Shown here: positions 26,441 through 34,949 of the stretch, one piece after another
Numbering within the stretch: the first letter of the stretch is position 1
Layout: the number at the start of each line of letters is the position of its first letter
From: Bacteroides acidifaciens
GTDB lineage: Bacteria; Bacteroidota; Bacteroidia; Bacteroidales; Bacteroidaceae
Assembly (NCBI RefSeq): GCF_903181435.1
Contig: NZ_CAEUHO010000001.1
Coordinates: 2,108,001 to 2,172,000, forward strand
Length of the DNA: 64,000 bases
Reading direction: 5' to 3'
Program-made: the position numbers and the translations under genes
The notes under the pieces: generated by a model
Told to the model about the DNA's origin: nothing
What the model saw: only the letters and a program-made list of their open reading frames with translations
Database searches by the model: none

Positions 26441-27343
26441 ATGATTTTATCCTACAAAATACATTCTGTCAGCCCTTACATCAACTGGATTTACTTTTTC
26501 CACGCATGGGGCTTTCAACCACGTTTCGCAGCCATCGCCAACATTCACGGATGCGATTCCTGCCGTGCTATGTGGTTGACTACCTTTCCCGAAGAAGAGC
26601 GCAGCAAAGCTTCCGAAGCCATGCAACTATTCAAAGAAGCAAACCGGATGTTGGACTCTCTCGACCAGGATTATGAAGTGAAAACAATCTTCAAACTCTG
26701 CAAGGCAAATTCTGACGGAGATAATCTGCTGATTGAAAAGGGAAAAGACCAATTTATCACCTTTCCCTTGCTTCGCCAGCAAACACCTAAAAGAGACGGT
26801 AGTCCTTTCGTTTGCCTGAGTGACTTCATCCGTCCATTATCTTCCGGTATCCCGGATACCATAGGAGCTTTTGCCTCTTCCATCGACGCGGATATGGAAG
26901 GATTATATGAACAGGACCCTTATAAACATTTACTTGTACAAACCCTCTCCGACCGCCTTGCGGAAGCTGCTACGGAAAAAATGCACGAATATGTACGTAA
27001 AGAAGCATGGGGTTACGCTAAAGACGAAAACCTGAGTATGGCAGATTTATTAGTTGAAAAATACCAAGGCATCCGTCCTGCCGTCGGTTACCCCTCTTTG
27101 CCCGATCAGTCCGTCAACTTCCTACTGGATGAACTGCTGGACATGAAACAGATAGGTATTTCGCTGACTGAGAACGGAGCCATGTATCCTCACGCTTCTG
27201 TTTGCGGACTTATGTTCGCCCACCCGTCTGCCGAGTACTTCTCCGTCGGCAAGATTGGAGAAGACCAGCTCGAAGATTATGCCCGACGCCGGGGAAAGAG
27301 TGTGGAAGAAATCCGTAAATTCCTGGCAGCCAATTTACAATAG
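26441..27343 (+). CDS. Stand-alone vitamin B12-dependent methionine synthase activation domain protein
   Basis: This 300-residue protein contains the MetH reactivation domain (PF02965 type) as a separate polypeptide. In full-length MetH this C-terminal domain binds S-adenosylmethionine and lets flavodoxin re-reduce inactive cob(II)alamin. Here residues about 205-290 carry the signature: GIRPAVGYPSLPDQ, then GISLTENGAMYPHASVCGL, then HPSAEYFSVGKIGEDQLEDY. The N-terminal 190 residues include a Cys pair (IHGCDSCRAMW). MetH at the right edge lacks this domain, so the protein very probably works with it in trans. It sits 10 bp after pyrC, and the sigma factor follows after 14 bp. Confidence 0.88.
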   Translation: MILSYKIHSVSPYINWIYFFHAWGFQPRFAAIANIHGCDSCRAMWLTTFPEEERSKASEAMQLFKEANRMLDSLDQDYEVKTIFKLCKANSDGDNLLIEKGKDQFITFPLLRQQTPKRDGSPFVCLSDFIRPLSSGIPDTIGAFASSIDADMEGLYEQDPYKHLLVQTLSDRLAEAATEKMHEYVRKEAWGYAKDENLSMADLLVEKYQGIRPAVGYPSLPDQSVNFLLDELLDMKQIGISLTENGAMYPHASVCGLMFAHPSAEYFSVGKIGEDQLEDYARRRGKSVEEIRKFLAANLQ

Positions 27344-27357
27344 CAATCATAGACTCC

Positions 27358-27870
27358 ATGAGAGAACGAATAACAGAGGCAAAAAAAACTATTGAGCAAG
27401 AGTTCTTGTCGGTCATCCGCGAATACGAACGGGTAATCTACAAAGTGTGCTATCTGTATGCCAACCCCAATGCTCCTCTTAACGACCTATACCAGGACGT
27501 GATACTGAACCTTTGGAAAGCTTTTCCTAAATTCAGGAAGGAATGTAAAATCTCTACATGGATTTACCGCATTGCCCTTAATACCTGTATCAGCTTTTAT
27601 CGAAAAGAAAAGAATGTACCGGAAATAGTCAGCCTCACCGGGGAAATAGATTGGACCGTCGAAGCACATGATCCGGTCAATGAAATGCTAAGGCAGCTCT
27701 ATCGGATGATTAACCAACTGGGACAACTCGACAAATCAATAATCCTGCTCTATCTTGAGGATAAAAGTTATGAGGAAATCGCGGAAATCACCGGACTAAC
27801 CGTTACGAACGTAGCGACCAAACTGAGCCGTATCAAGGATAAACTTAAAAGAATGAAAAAGGAGGAATAA
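27358..27870 (+). CDS. ECF-type RNA polymerase sigma factor
   Basis: Sigma-70 family factor of 170 residues. Region 2 spans about 20-90 (DLYQDVILNLWKAFPKF, then STWIYRIALNTCISFYRKEK), and region 4 spans about 110-165 (IILLYLEDKSYEEIAEITGL followed by TNVATKLSRIKDKLKR, the helix-turn-helix that reads the -35/-33 element). The gene is separated by 5 bp from a four-helix membrane protein and is probably co-transcribed with it. No FecR-type anti-sigma or SusCD pair is adjacent, so it is unlike the polysaccharide-utilisation ECF factors of Bacteroides. Target genes are unknown. Confidence 0.92.
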   Translation: MRERITEAKKTIEQEFLSVIREYERVIYKVCYLYANPNAPLNDLYQDVILNLWKAFPKFRKECKISTWIYRIALNTCISFYRKEKNVPEIVSLTGEIDWTVEAHDPVNEMLRQLYRMINQLGQLDKSIILLYLEDKSYEEIAEITGLTVTNVATKLSRIKDKLKRMKKEE

Positions 27871-27875
27871 GATAT

Positions 27876-28451
27876 ATGGAATTGGAAGAACTGAAAAAAT
27901 CCTGGAATGTACTTGATGAGCACTTAAAAGACAAGGAGCTTATCAAGGAAGAAGAACTTTCAAAGCTGATAGCACATGCCGGCAAAGGTATCCATGCCAT
28001 TGCCAGTCTGAATATCAAGCTGATTCTGATTTCTCTGCCGGTATTAATCCTATTTTTAGCGGAAGTACTGTTACATAACCGATTGAATCCGATCTACATC
28101 ATCATTCTTCTCGCCTGGATTCCGGCACTTTGCTGGGACATCGTCACCACCCGTTTTCTCCAACGGACTCAAATAGACGAAATGCCACTTGTAGAAGTAA
28201 TAAGCCGTGTCAACCGCATTCACCGGTGGACTATCAGAGAACGGTTGTTTGCCATCGCCTTTCTTCTGATACTGGCTATACTTTCATTTATCTACTGGCA
28301 GGTATGGCAATACGGGATGGGGATGATGCTCTTTTTCTTCTTGCTATGGGGTGGCGGACTCGGACTGATTTTATGGATTTACCGCAAGAAGTTCTTGAAT
28401 CGTATCCACGAAATCAAAAAGAACTTGAGCGAATTAAATGAGCTGATATAG
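27876..28451 (+). CDS. Four-helix membrane protein co-encoded with the ECF sigma factor
   Basis: Unrecognised family of 191 residues. The N-terminus is cytosolic and charged (MELEELKKSWNVLDEHLKDK), followed by four predicted membrane helices: about 47-66 (LILISLPVLILFLAEVL), 71-90, 122-140 and 146-165. The last is followed by a basic tail ending in a helix (EIKKNLSELNELI). The 5-bp spacing after the sigma gene and the cytosolic N-terminal segment suggest it could hold the sigma factor at the membrane, but it has no zinc-binding anti-sigma motif. Function is inference from position only. Confidence 0.8.
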   Translation: MELEELKKSWNVLDEHLKDKELIKEEELSKLIAHAGKGIHAIASLNIKLILISLPVLILFLAEVLLHNRLNPIYIIILLAWIPALCWDIVTTRFLQRTQIDEMPLVEVISRVNRIHRWTIRERLFAIAFLLILAILSFIYWQVWQYGMGMMLFFFLLWGGGLGLILWIYRKKFLNRIHEIKKNLSELNELI

Positions 28452-28489
28452 AATATACAACCTAAAATATATTAACCAAAGAGTTCAGC

Positions 28490-29656
28490 ATGTTACAACG
28501 CTTATTCATATTCTTGTTATTACTACTGATTCTACCGGATATTTACTTGTATCTGCGGTTTATCGTCCGGCTCACAGCAAAGCGGTGGCTACGTATCCTC
28601 TATTGGATACCAAGTGTCCTTATTATTGCAGGACTGTTATATCTAGTGTTTTTCGCCAACAATTCGTTTTCCGAGAGTCATACACGGGATATCGGACGGT
28701 TCTCCGTCTTCTTTTTCCTATTTGCGGCTCCTAAACTATTACTGGCTCTCTGCACCGTCGTTGGGATACCTTTCCATAAATGGTTCCGGATGCCACATAC
28801 TCCGTTTATATGTACTGGATTGACATTAGCCGTCATCTGCATCATTATGATTCTCTACGGTTCTTTCATCGGACGCAGTCGGTTTGAAGTCAAGGAAACC
28901 ACCTACTCTTCTTCCCGGCTTCCCCAAGCTTTCGACGGATACCGTATTGTGCAACTTTCAGACATACATATCGGCAGTTGGACAGGAAACGCTTCTGCTA
29001 TCGAAAGAATGGTGGAACTGGTGAATGCCCAACAGCCCGACCTTATCGTTTTCACCGGAGACTTGGTAAACCATCGAGCAGTAGAATTGGATGAGTTTCA
29101 GGAAATTCTGGCACGATTGAAAGCCAAGGATGGGGTTTACTCCATATTAGGGAACCACGATTATGGTCCTTATTTCCGTTGGAAAAGCAAACAGGAACAA
29201 GATGACAACCTGATTGATTTAGAACAGAGACAGGCTGCTATGGGATGGAAGTTATTGAATAACTCGCATACGTTTCTGGTTCAAGGAAATGACAGCATCG
29301 CGCTTATCGGAGTAGAAAACGAAGGCGAACCGCCTTTCTCCCAACATGGTGATCTAGCCGGAGCAAAAGCGGGTACTGAGGGCATGTTCCAAATACTGTT
29401 AAGCCACAATCCGACACACTGGAGACGGGAAGTACTTCCCAAATCGGACGTGGATTTAATGCTGGCAGGACATACCCATGCCATGCAACTTCAATTTGGA
29501 GACTACTCTCCTTCCGTTTATATCTATCCTGAATGGAGTGGAATGTACCTGGAAGGTACACGCGGTTTGTATGTCAACGTAGGAATCGGTTATGTAGGAT
29601 TGCCTTTCCGTTTCGGCGCATGGCCGGAAATAACGGTGCTTACCCTACGACGGTAA
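28490..29656 (+). CDS. Membrane-anchored metallophosphoesterase
   Basis: Calcineurin-like phosphoesterase of 388 residues with predicted N-terminal membrane helices (about 2-20, 35-55, 65-90 and 102-125) and a catalytic domain from about 140. All metal-binding blocks are present: QLSDIHIGSW, FTGDLVNH, LGNHDYG and LAGHTHAMQ. The layout matches the YaeI/UDP-diacylglucosamine-hydrolase-like group that acts on membrane-associated phosphate esters; the true substrate is unknown. Its last 17 bp overlap the 3' end of sbcC on the other strand, and a 9-bp hairpin lies across this overlap. Confidence 0.88.
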   Translation: MLQRLFIFLLLLLILPDIYLYLRFIVRLTAKRWLRILYWIPSVLIIAGLLYLVFFANNSFSESHTRDIGRFSVFFFLFAAPKLLLALCTVVGIPFHKWFRMPHTPFICTGLTLAVICIIMILYGSFIGRSRFEVKETTYSSSRLPQAFDGYRIVQLSDIHIGSWTGNASAIERMVELVNAQQPDLIVFTGDLVNHRAVELDEFQEILARLKAKDGVYSILGNHDYGPYFRWKSKQEQDDNLIDLEQRQAAMGWKLLNNSHTFLVQGNDSIALIGVENEGEPPFSQHGDLAGAKAGTEGMFQILLSHNPTHWRREVLPKSDVDLMLAGHTHAMQLQFGDYSPSVYIYPEWSGMYLEGTRGLYVNVGIGYVGLPFRFGAWPEITVLTLRR

Positions 29657-29660
29657 GCAC
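29636..29660. terminator. Convergent hairpin across the overlapping 3' ends of the phosphoesterase and sbcC genes
   Basis: GTGCTTACC / GGTAAGCAC, a 9-bp stem with a 7-nt loop, inside the coding ends of both genes. The T-run is weak on either side. Confidence 0.55.
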
Positions 29661-32507
29661 ACTCTTCCCATTTACCTTTTTATGTACCTGGACTTGGACA
29701 GAAATCCGTTCACTCATCTCTTGTACATGAGAAATGACTCCTATCTTTCTTCCTTGCATTTGCAGTTGCTCCAACGCTTCCATAGCTGTCCGCAAGCTTT
29801 CCGCATCCAAAGAGCCGAATCCTTCATCAATAAAGAGGGATTCCACTTTCAGATTATTGCTGGATAAAGAAGACAGCCCCAATGCCAATGCAAGGGAAAT
29901 CAAAAATGATTCGCCCCCGGAGAGAGAATATACAGTCCGCACCTCATCACACATGTCACAGTCTATGACCTGAAGCGCCAATGTGCTGGGAACTTGCTGC
30001 AATTTATAGCGTTTGGATAGGTAAGACAAATGTTTGTTGGCATGAAGCAGTAACAGATTCAAAGTATAACTCTGTGCGATAACCTTAAACTTCGCCCCGT
30101 CTGCGCTTCCAATCAGCTTATTTAGTTTTGCCCAACGCTCGGCTACTGATTGTTTCTCCGACAGTTCTTTAGCAATCATTTCCATTGTTGCCTTATTCTT
30201 TATTTGTTGCAGCAAACGGGCTTCAATAGCGGAAAGGCTTCGTTCTGTATTGAGATTTTCTTCCTGTTGTTGCCTGATAGTTTCAGGAAGTTGTTCAGGG
30301 GATTCAATCTGTTTGTGCTGCTCTTGCAGCTCTTCAACGGTCAAAGCTATCTGTTTCATTTCCCCATGCAAGCCCGAAAGGCGGTTTTGAACGGCTTCTA
30401 CTTCTTTACGCGCTTGCTCCAATGCCAGATTCAGTTCTTTTTCCTTTCTCGCCACGGCTGCTTCGGCTTCATCGGCACTCTTTCCTTTTAATAAAACCGA
30501 ACGTTCCTGACGAAGGGCATTCAATGTTTTCTCTATCGTAGCAAATCGTTTCTGCTCGGTAGTGACTACATTTTGCAAAGTAGCCAACTGTTCTTTGGCA
30601 GACGATACTTTTTGCATTGCCAAGCGACAGAGGGAGACATTCTCACGCAGAGCCTCACAATGAGCACGCATCTTCTTTACTGCTTCGTCACTGTGTTGCC
30701 ATTCTGCATATAGATTGCGGTATTCCAGAATCAGCTTTGCCAGTTCTTCCAAACGATGCTGTATCTGTTCTGCGCTGCCTGCATCAAGCCCTTCCTTCTG
30801 TAATGTTGCCAATTGAGCGCACACCTGTCCTTCAATTGTCTTTTGATGTGCCAAATCACGCTGTAAAGCGATACTCCGGTTGTTTGTCTGCTGGCATGCC
30901 GCTACGGCAGTATTATATTCCTGCTCGATGTTCTTAAAAAGAGTATCTACCACTTCTTGCTCCCGATGATAAGGATGCGATGTACTGCCGCAAACCGGAC
31001 AGGCTTCTCCCTCCTGCAATTGCTGACGCAGTGCCTTCACATCTTTCCCAACCGCCATACGGGCATTTTCATAAAGCCGCTGAATGGTTTTCAATGTGCT
31101 CTCCCGCTCTGCCAGTTGCTTGAAACAAGCTGCTGTTTCTTTCTCTAATCTTTCAATCTCAGCTTTTGTTTTCGCCTGCGTTTCGGTAAGCTGCCGGATA
31201 TTCTGCTGACGCGTCCATTCCTTCTGCAACTTCACCTGCTCTTCTGCCAATGATGGATAGCCAAAAGAATTTAATCGTTCCAACCGTTCTTCGTTTGCCT
31301 TTATTCCGATATTTAATTTTTCTTCTTCCTGCCGCAAGATTATCTCCACTTGTTCAAGTTGCATAGGCTCTTCCACTCCCGTATGATTCAACAAGCGATT
31401 CAAAGATTGATAAGATGATTGCAAGTGTTCTGCAGCCATCCGCATCTTCTTCTCCTGTTCAGCTACCTGCCCGCGGGCTACCTGCAACATCTGTTGTGCC
31501 TGTACATATCCATCCTGTTGCGACTGTATCTGCACATCCAACTGACGTGCTTTCTTCAAATCGGGTTGTATAGCTTCCCATTGGGTCTTAAAACGCACCA
31601 GCCCTTCCTCTTGCGAAACAAGTCTTTCCATAGCTCCTTTCAACTTCACCTGTTCCCCTTGTTCTTCTTCTTGTTTCTTCTTTCGAAGTTCTTCCTGCAT
31701 TTTTAATGAACGGACAACGTTTAGTTGCTTATTCTGCTCTGCCAGCAGTTTAATACCTTCTACACGCTTTTCAACCAATAATTCTTTTTCTTTCTGCAAG
31801 GCAAGCTGTTCCTCTTCCGGTATCAGCTCAATCACGCTCATTTTATTATGAACCAAAGTGACTTCTTCTTGCGCTGCCTTATTCCGGGCAAATATTTCTT
31901 GGGAGATTCGCGAATAAACGGCTGTTCCTGTCAGTTTTTCCAGCAATTCCGCCTTCGCAGCTCCTTTCGACTTCAAAAAGGTGGCAAAGTCATTCTGAGC
32001 CAGCAATACGGTACGGGTAAACTGTTCATACGTCAGACCGATTAACTCGACCAATTGAGCCAACAGTTCTTTCTTGGTACCTTGAAATTCTTTCTCTGTA
32101 TCCAAATCTTTCACTTCCAATGCTTGTGGCTGCAAAGAACCGTTCACCTTATTTCTTGTCCGTCTTACCGACCAATGAGAACGATAACGATGCCCGTCTA
32201 CCCCTAAAAAATCAACTTCCGCATAACCGTCACTCGTTCCCCGACGCAGCAGGTTTCTGACATCAGACTGGTTTATCTGATTATCTCCTACATCTGCCAA
32301 ATTCACACTTTCTACCGAATTGGCAAAACGGGGGGCTTTATCATATAATGCCAGGCACAATGCGTCTAATAAGGTAGATTTTCCTGCTCCCGTAGGTCCC
32401 GAAATAGCGAATATTCCCGCAGAATATAACGGTTCTGATGTAAAATCGACTTCCACGGTTCCCTCTATCGAAGTTAGATTCTTTAATCGTATGGCTAATA
32501 TTTTCAT
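29640..32507 (-). CDS. sbcC: Exonuclease subunit SbcC (Rad50-like ATPase)
   Basis: SMC-like ATPase that with SbcD cleaves DNA hairpins and processes double-strand ends. The 955 residues have the expected plan: Walker A GPTGAGKSTLLDALC at about 38, a long coiled coil interrupted by the zinc hook CPVCGS near the centre (about residue 500), a second coiled coil, and at the C-terminus the ABC signature YSLSGGESFLISLALALG and Walker B VESLFIDEGFGSLD. Its ATG overlaps the sbcD stop (ATGA), so the genes are coupled. The 3' end overlaps the convergent phosphoesterase gene by 17 bp. Confidence 0.95.
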   Translation of the reverse strand: MKILAIRLKNLTSIEGTVEVDFTSEPLYSAGIFAISGPTGAGKSTLLDALCLALYDKAPRFANSVESVNLADVGDNQINQSDVRNLLRRGTSDGYAEVDFLGVDGHRYRSHWSVRRTRNKVNGSLQPQALEVKDLDTEKEFQGTKKELLAQLVELIGLTYEQFTRTVLLAQNDFATFLKSKGAAKAELLEKLTGTAVYSRISQEIFARNKAAQEEVTLVHNKMSVIELIPEEEQLALQKEKELLVEKRVEGIKLLAEQNKQLNVVRSLKMQEELRKKKQEEEQGEQVKLKGAMERLVSQEEGLVRFKTQWEAIQPDLKKARQLDVQIQSQQDGYVQAQQMLQVARGQVAEQEKKMRMAAEHLQSSYQSLNRLLNHTGVEEPMQLEQVEIILRQEEEKLNIGIKANEERLERLNSFGYPSLAEEQVKLQKEWTRQQNIRQLTETQAKTKAEIERLEKETAACFKQLAERESTLKTIQRLYENARMAVGKDVKALRQQLQEGEACPVCGSTSHPYHREQEVVDTLFKNIEQEYNTAVAACQQTNNRSIALQRDLAHQKTIEGQVCAQLATLQKEGLDAGSAEQIQHRLEELAKLILEYRNLYAEWQHSDEAVKKMRAHCEALRENVSLCRLAMQKVSSAKEQLATLQNVVTTEQKRFATIEKTLNALRQERSVLLKGKSADEAEAAVARKEKELNLALEQARKEVEAVQNRLSGLHGEMKQIALTVEELQEQHKQIESPEQLPETIRQQQEENLNTERSLSAIEARLLQQIKNKATMEMIAKELSEKQSVAERWAKLNKLIGSADGAKFKVIAQSYTLNLLLLHANKHLSYLSKRYKLQQVPSTLALQVIDCDMCDEVRTVYSLSGGESFLISLALALGLSSLSSNNLKVESLFIDEGFGSLDAESLRTAMEALEQLQMQGRKIGVISHVQEMSERISVQVQVHKKVNGKSVLTVVG

Positions 32508-33757
32508 TCTTCGTCCTCCTCTTCTTTACGGGTGGCAGCCAAATAGGCTTCTTGAAATAATTCTGTCAACTCCTCCGGCATTTCTGCCTGATAAATCTTC
32601 TCAAATGCAGATTGTGCTATCTGTAAAGGAGACATTTCTTGCAGTCCTCTTTTCCACTCCACCTCTTCTTTTTCTGCATTTCCCGCATCACCACGATAAG
32701 TAGAGATAATACGTGCCAACCGATAGTTTTTGTCTGCCAAAGCTTCCTCTATTTCCTGTCGGAGCATAGGTTCCGGCTCTTCTAACAATACTTTTACCTC
32801 CAAATAAGGAGCTATGCCCTCTACTGCCGGCAGTTCTTTCAATGCCTCCAATACAACTTCCGGCAATGAAGGTTCTCCACTCGGTACGCTTATCAAAGGT
32901 ATTGACTTCGGACATTCGAGCCGCTCAATATCTACCGCACAACCATCATCAAAAGTCACCATCACCACTCCATGACGGTAATGTTTCTCTGCAAAAGACA
33001 TCGGGATAGGACTTCCTGCATAACGTACATTCTCCCGACCGGATACCCGCTGAGCTTTATGAATATGCCCCAATGCTGTATAGGCTATCTGTTCGGAAAA
33101 TGCATCCGGCGACACACATTCCAAACCGCCAATCACCGTACGTTCACTATAATCTTTCTCTGCAATTTCCGAACCGGTAGCCTGCAGATGACCGATGGCG
33201 AGAATCGACTGATTTGCTTTTCTTCGTTTCCACAATCTTTGCAAGAGCTGGGTATAAAGCTCACGCACTCCCTCCGCATATTGATTACCTTCTGTCTCCA
33301 CTGCCGGGTAATCTCCCTGGCGCAAGAAAGGAACAGCCATGCAAAGCAATTCAACTTCCCCCATCCGGTTCTTCAGTTCCACGCACAAATGGTTGTAATC
33401 TATCTCTCCACCTTCCAGTTTGCGTACTACCCCTCTGACTTCTGTCCTCATAGCCTGCAATAAAGGCAGGGGAGCTTCCAGACGTGCCGCCGAATCATGG
33501 TTGCCGGCAACAATCACTATTTGCAGGTTCGGATTCTCAGCCGTCACCCGGTAAATAAAGCGGTAATACATGCTTTGAGATGCAGCCGAAGGATTGGAGA
33601 CATCAAAAACATCTCCGGCTATAACCAATGCATCAATCTCTTTCCGCCGAATTTCTTCTGCCAGCCAGTTCAAAAAAGCCTCATGCTCTCCGGCACGGTC
33701 ATAACCGAAGAAGGTTTGTCCGAGATGCCAGTCGGCAGTATGTAATATACGTATCAT
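32504..33757 (-). CDS. sbcD: Exonuclease subunit SbcD (Mre11-like nuclease)
   Basis: Manganese-dependent nuclease partner of SbcC. From the ATG at 33757 it is 417 residues, starting MIRILHTADWHLGQ. Phosphoesterase motifs follow in order: DWHLG, IAGDVFDVSNP, VAGNHDSAARL and the TALGHIHKAQ block. A C-terminal cap region of about 120 residues, Glu-rich at the end, contacts SbcC. An in-frame Met 28 codons upstream is rejected because the -7 element TATTTTTG (33788-33795) lies inside that extension and proteins of this family begin at MIRILHTADWH. The stop overlaps the sbcC start. Confidence 0.95.
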   Translation of the reverse strand: MIRILHTADWHLGQTFFGYDRAGEHEAFLNWLAEEIRRKEIDALVIAGDVFDVSNPSAASQSMYYRFIYRVTAENPNLQIVIVAGNHDSAARLEAPLPLLQAMRTEVRGVVRKLEGGEIDYNHLCVELKNRMGEVELLCMAVPFLRQGDYPAVETEGNQYAEGVRELYTQLLQRLWKRRKANQSILAIGHLQATGSEIAEKDYSERTVIGGLECVSPDAFSEQIAYTALGHIHKAQRVSGRENVRYAGSPIPMSFAEKHYRHGVVMVTFDDGCAVDIERLECPKSIPLISVPSGEPSLPEVVLEALKELPAVEGIAPYLEVKVLLEEPEPMLRQEIEEALADKNYRLARIISTYRGDAGNAEKEEVEWKRGLQEMSPLQIAQSAFEKIYQAEMPEELTELFQEAYLAATRKEEEDEE

Positions 33758-33787
33758 ATTTTTGTAACTATCTCTATTAACATGGAG

Positions 33788-33795
33788 CAAAAATA
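33788..33795 (-). promoter_or_regulatory. -7 promoter element TATTTTTG for sbcDC
   Basis: Exact TAnnTTTG on the minus strand, 31 bp upstream of the ATG at 33757. It decides the sbcD start. Confidence 0.55.
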
Positions 33796-33849
33796 ACACA
33801 ATCGAAAAGATAATATGGCATCTGCATCTCTTTTTTACCAATAATCATG

Positions 33850-33857
33850 TATATTTG
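33850..33857 (+). promoter_or_regulatory. -7 promoter element TATATTTG for plsC
   Basis: Exact TAnnTTTG 20 bp upstream of the ATG at 33878. Confidence 0.55.
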
Positions 33858-33877
33858 CAGGATAAAAATCCAACCCT

Positions 33878-34636
33878 ATGAAGATACTTTATTATATTTA
33901 TCAGATTTGCATCGCTTTGCCTATATTATTAGTGTTGACCATTCTCACGGCACTCGTCACTATAGTAGGTTCCCTCTTGGGTGGAGCCCACTTCTGGGGG
34001 TATCATCCGGGGAAGATATGGTCACAATTAATTTGTCTTTTCCTGTTGATTCCCGTAAAGATTCGCGGACGTGAAAAGTTGCATGATAAAACTTCCTATA
34101 TTTTCGTTCCTAACCATCAGGGGGCATTCGATATATTCCTAATCTATGGTTTCATTGGAAGAAATTTTAAGTGGATGATGAAAAAAAGCCTGCGCAAACT
34201 GCCGTTCGTCGGAAAGGCTTGTGAAAGTGCAGGGCATATTTTTGTTGACCGTTCCGGTCCGAAAAAAGTATTGGAGACTATCCGGCAGGCCAAAGAGTCT
34301 TTGAAAGACGGTGTTTCATTAGTCGTTTTCCCGGAAGGGGCACGTACTTTCACTGGACATATGGGATATTTTAAAAAAGGGGCTTTCCAATTGGCTGATG
34401 ACTTACAGTTGGCAGTGGTGCCCGTCACTATTGATGGCTCATTTGAAATCCTGCCGCGTACAAGCAAATGGATACACCGCCACCGCATGATTCTGACGAT
34501 TCATGATCCTATTCCGCCCAAGGGAAAAGGTATGGATAATATCAAGGCAACTATGGCAGAAGCCTATGCCGCAGTTGAAAGTGCACTGCCCGAAGAACAT
34601 AAGGGTATGATGACAAACGAAGATCAAGACCGATAG
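33878..34636 (+). CDS. plsC: 1-acyl-sn-glycerol-3-phosphate acyltransferase
   Basis: Acylates lysophosphatidate to phosphatidate at the inner membrane, a core phospholipid step. The 252-residue protein has an N-terminal membrane helix (about 5-32) and a second hydrophobic segment (about 48-68), then the HX4D site NHQGAFDIF (about 85), the acceptor motif FPEGART (about 152) and the block VPVTIDGSFEILPR. This is the full-length, membrane-anchored form and the better candidate for the essential PlsC than the short paralogue at 11643. It is monocistronic and divergent from sbcDC. Confidence 0.92.
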   Translation: MKILYYIYQICIALPILLVLTILTALVTIVGSLLGGAHFWGYHPGKIWSQLICLFLLIPVKIRGREKLHDKTSYIFVPNHQGAFDIFLIYGFIGRNFKWMMKKSLRKLPFVGKACESAGHIFVDRSGPKKVLETIRQAKESLKDGVSLVVFPEGARTFTGHMGYFKKGAFQLADDLQLAVVPVTIDGSFEILPRTSKWIHRHRMILTIHDPIPPKGKGMDNIKATMAEAYAAVESALPEEHKGMMTNEDQDR

Positions 34637-34949
34637 TATAAATATAAATATGGGGATACTCACGTACCCCACATTCCTAACCAGTTTTTATCATTAAATT
34701 ATTAAATAACGTCAGCTTGTACTATTCTGATTCTCCTCCTTCGGGAAGGGGAAACCATGCGGACGAAGTTATATCGAACTGACGTTAAATAGGTATACGC
34801 ATCGACCGCGTATATGGATAGGGGGTCCAGTTGCTGATGTATGGCAAATGCTTCCCGACATAGCTTCCGTCATCAGCAGAGCATAATCAGCTCCTACCTT
34901 GCCGATTCTCCGGATTGGTTTAGAATTGAATCTAATAAAAGCTCAATGT
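34637..34949. other. 313-bp gene-free stretch with several inverted repeats
   Basis: Between plsC and the convergent lipoprotein gene. It contains AACGTCAG and its complement CTGACGTT about 70 bp apart, enclosing a CCTTC/GAAGG hairpin; a perfect TATACGC/GCGTATA hairpin (34794-34814); and TGCTGATG paired with CATCAGCA further right. It may be a structured RNA or a repetitive intergenic element. No gene and no clear U-tract terminator is seen. Confidence 0.4.
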
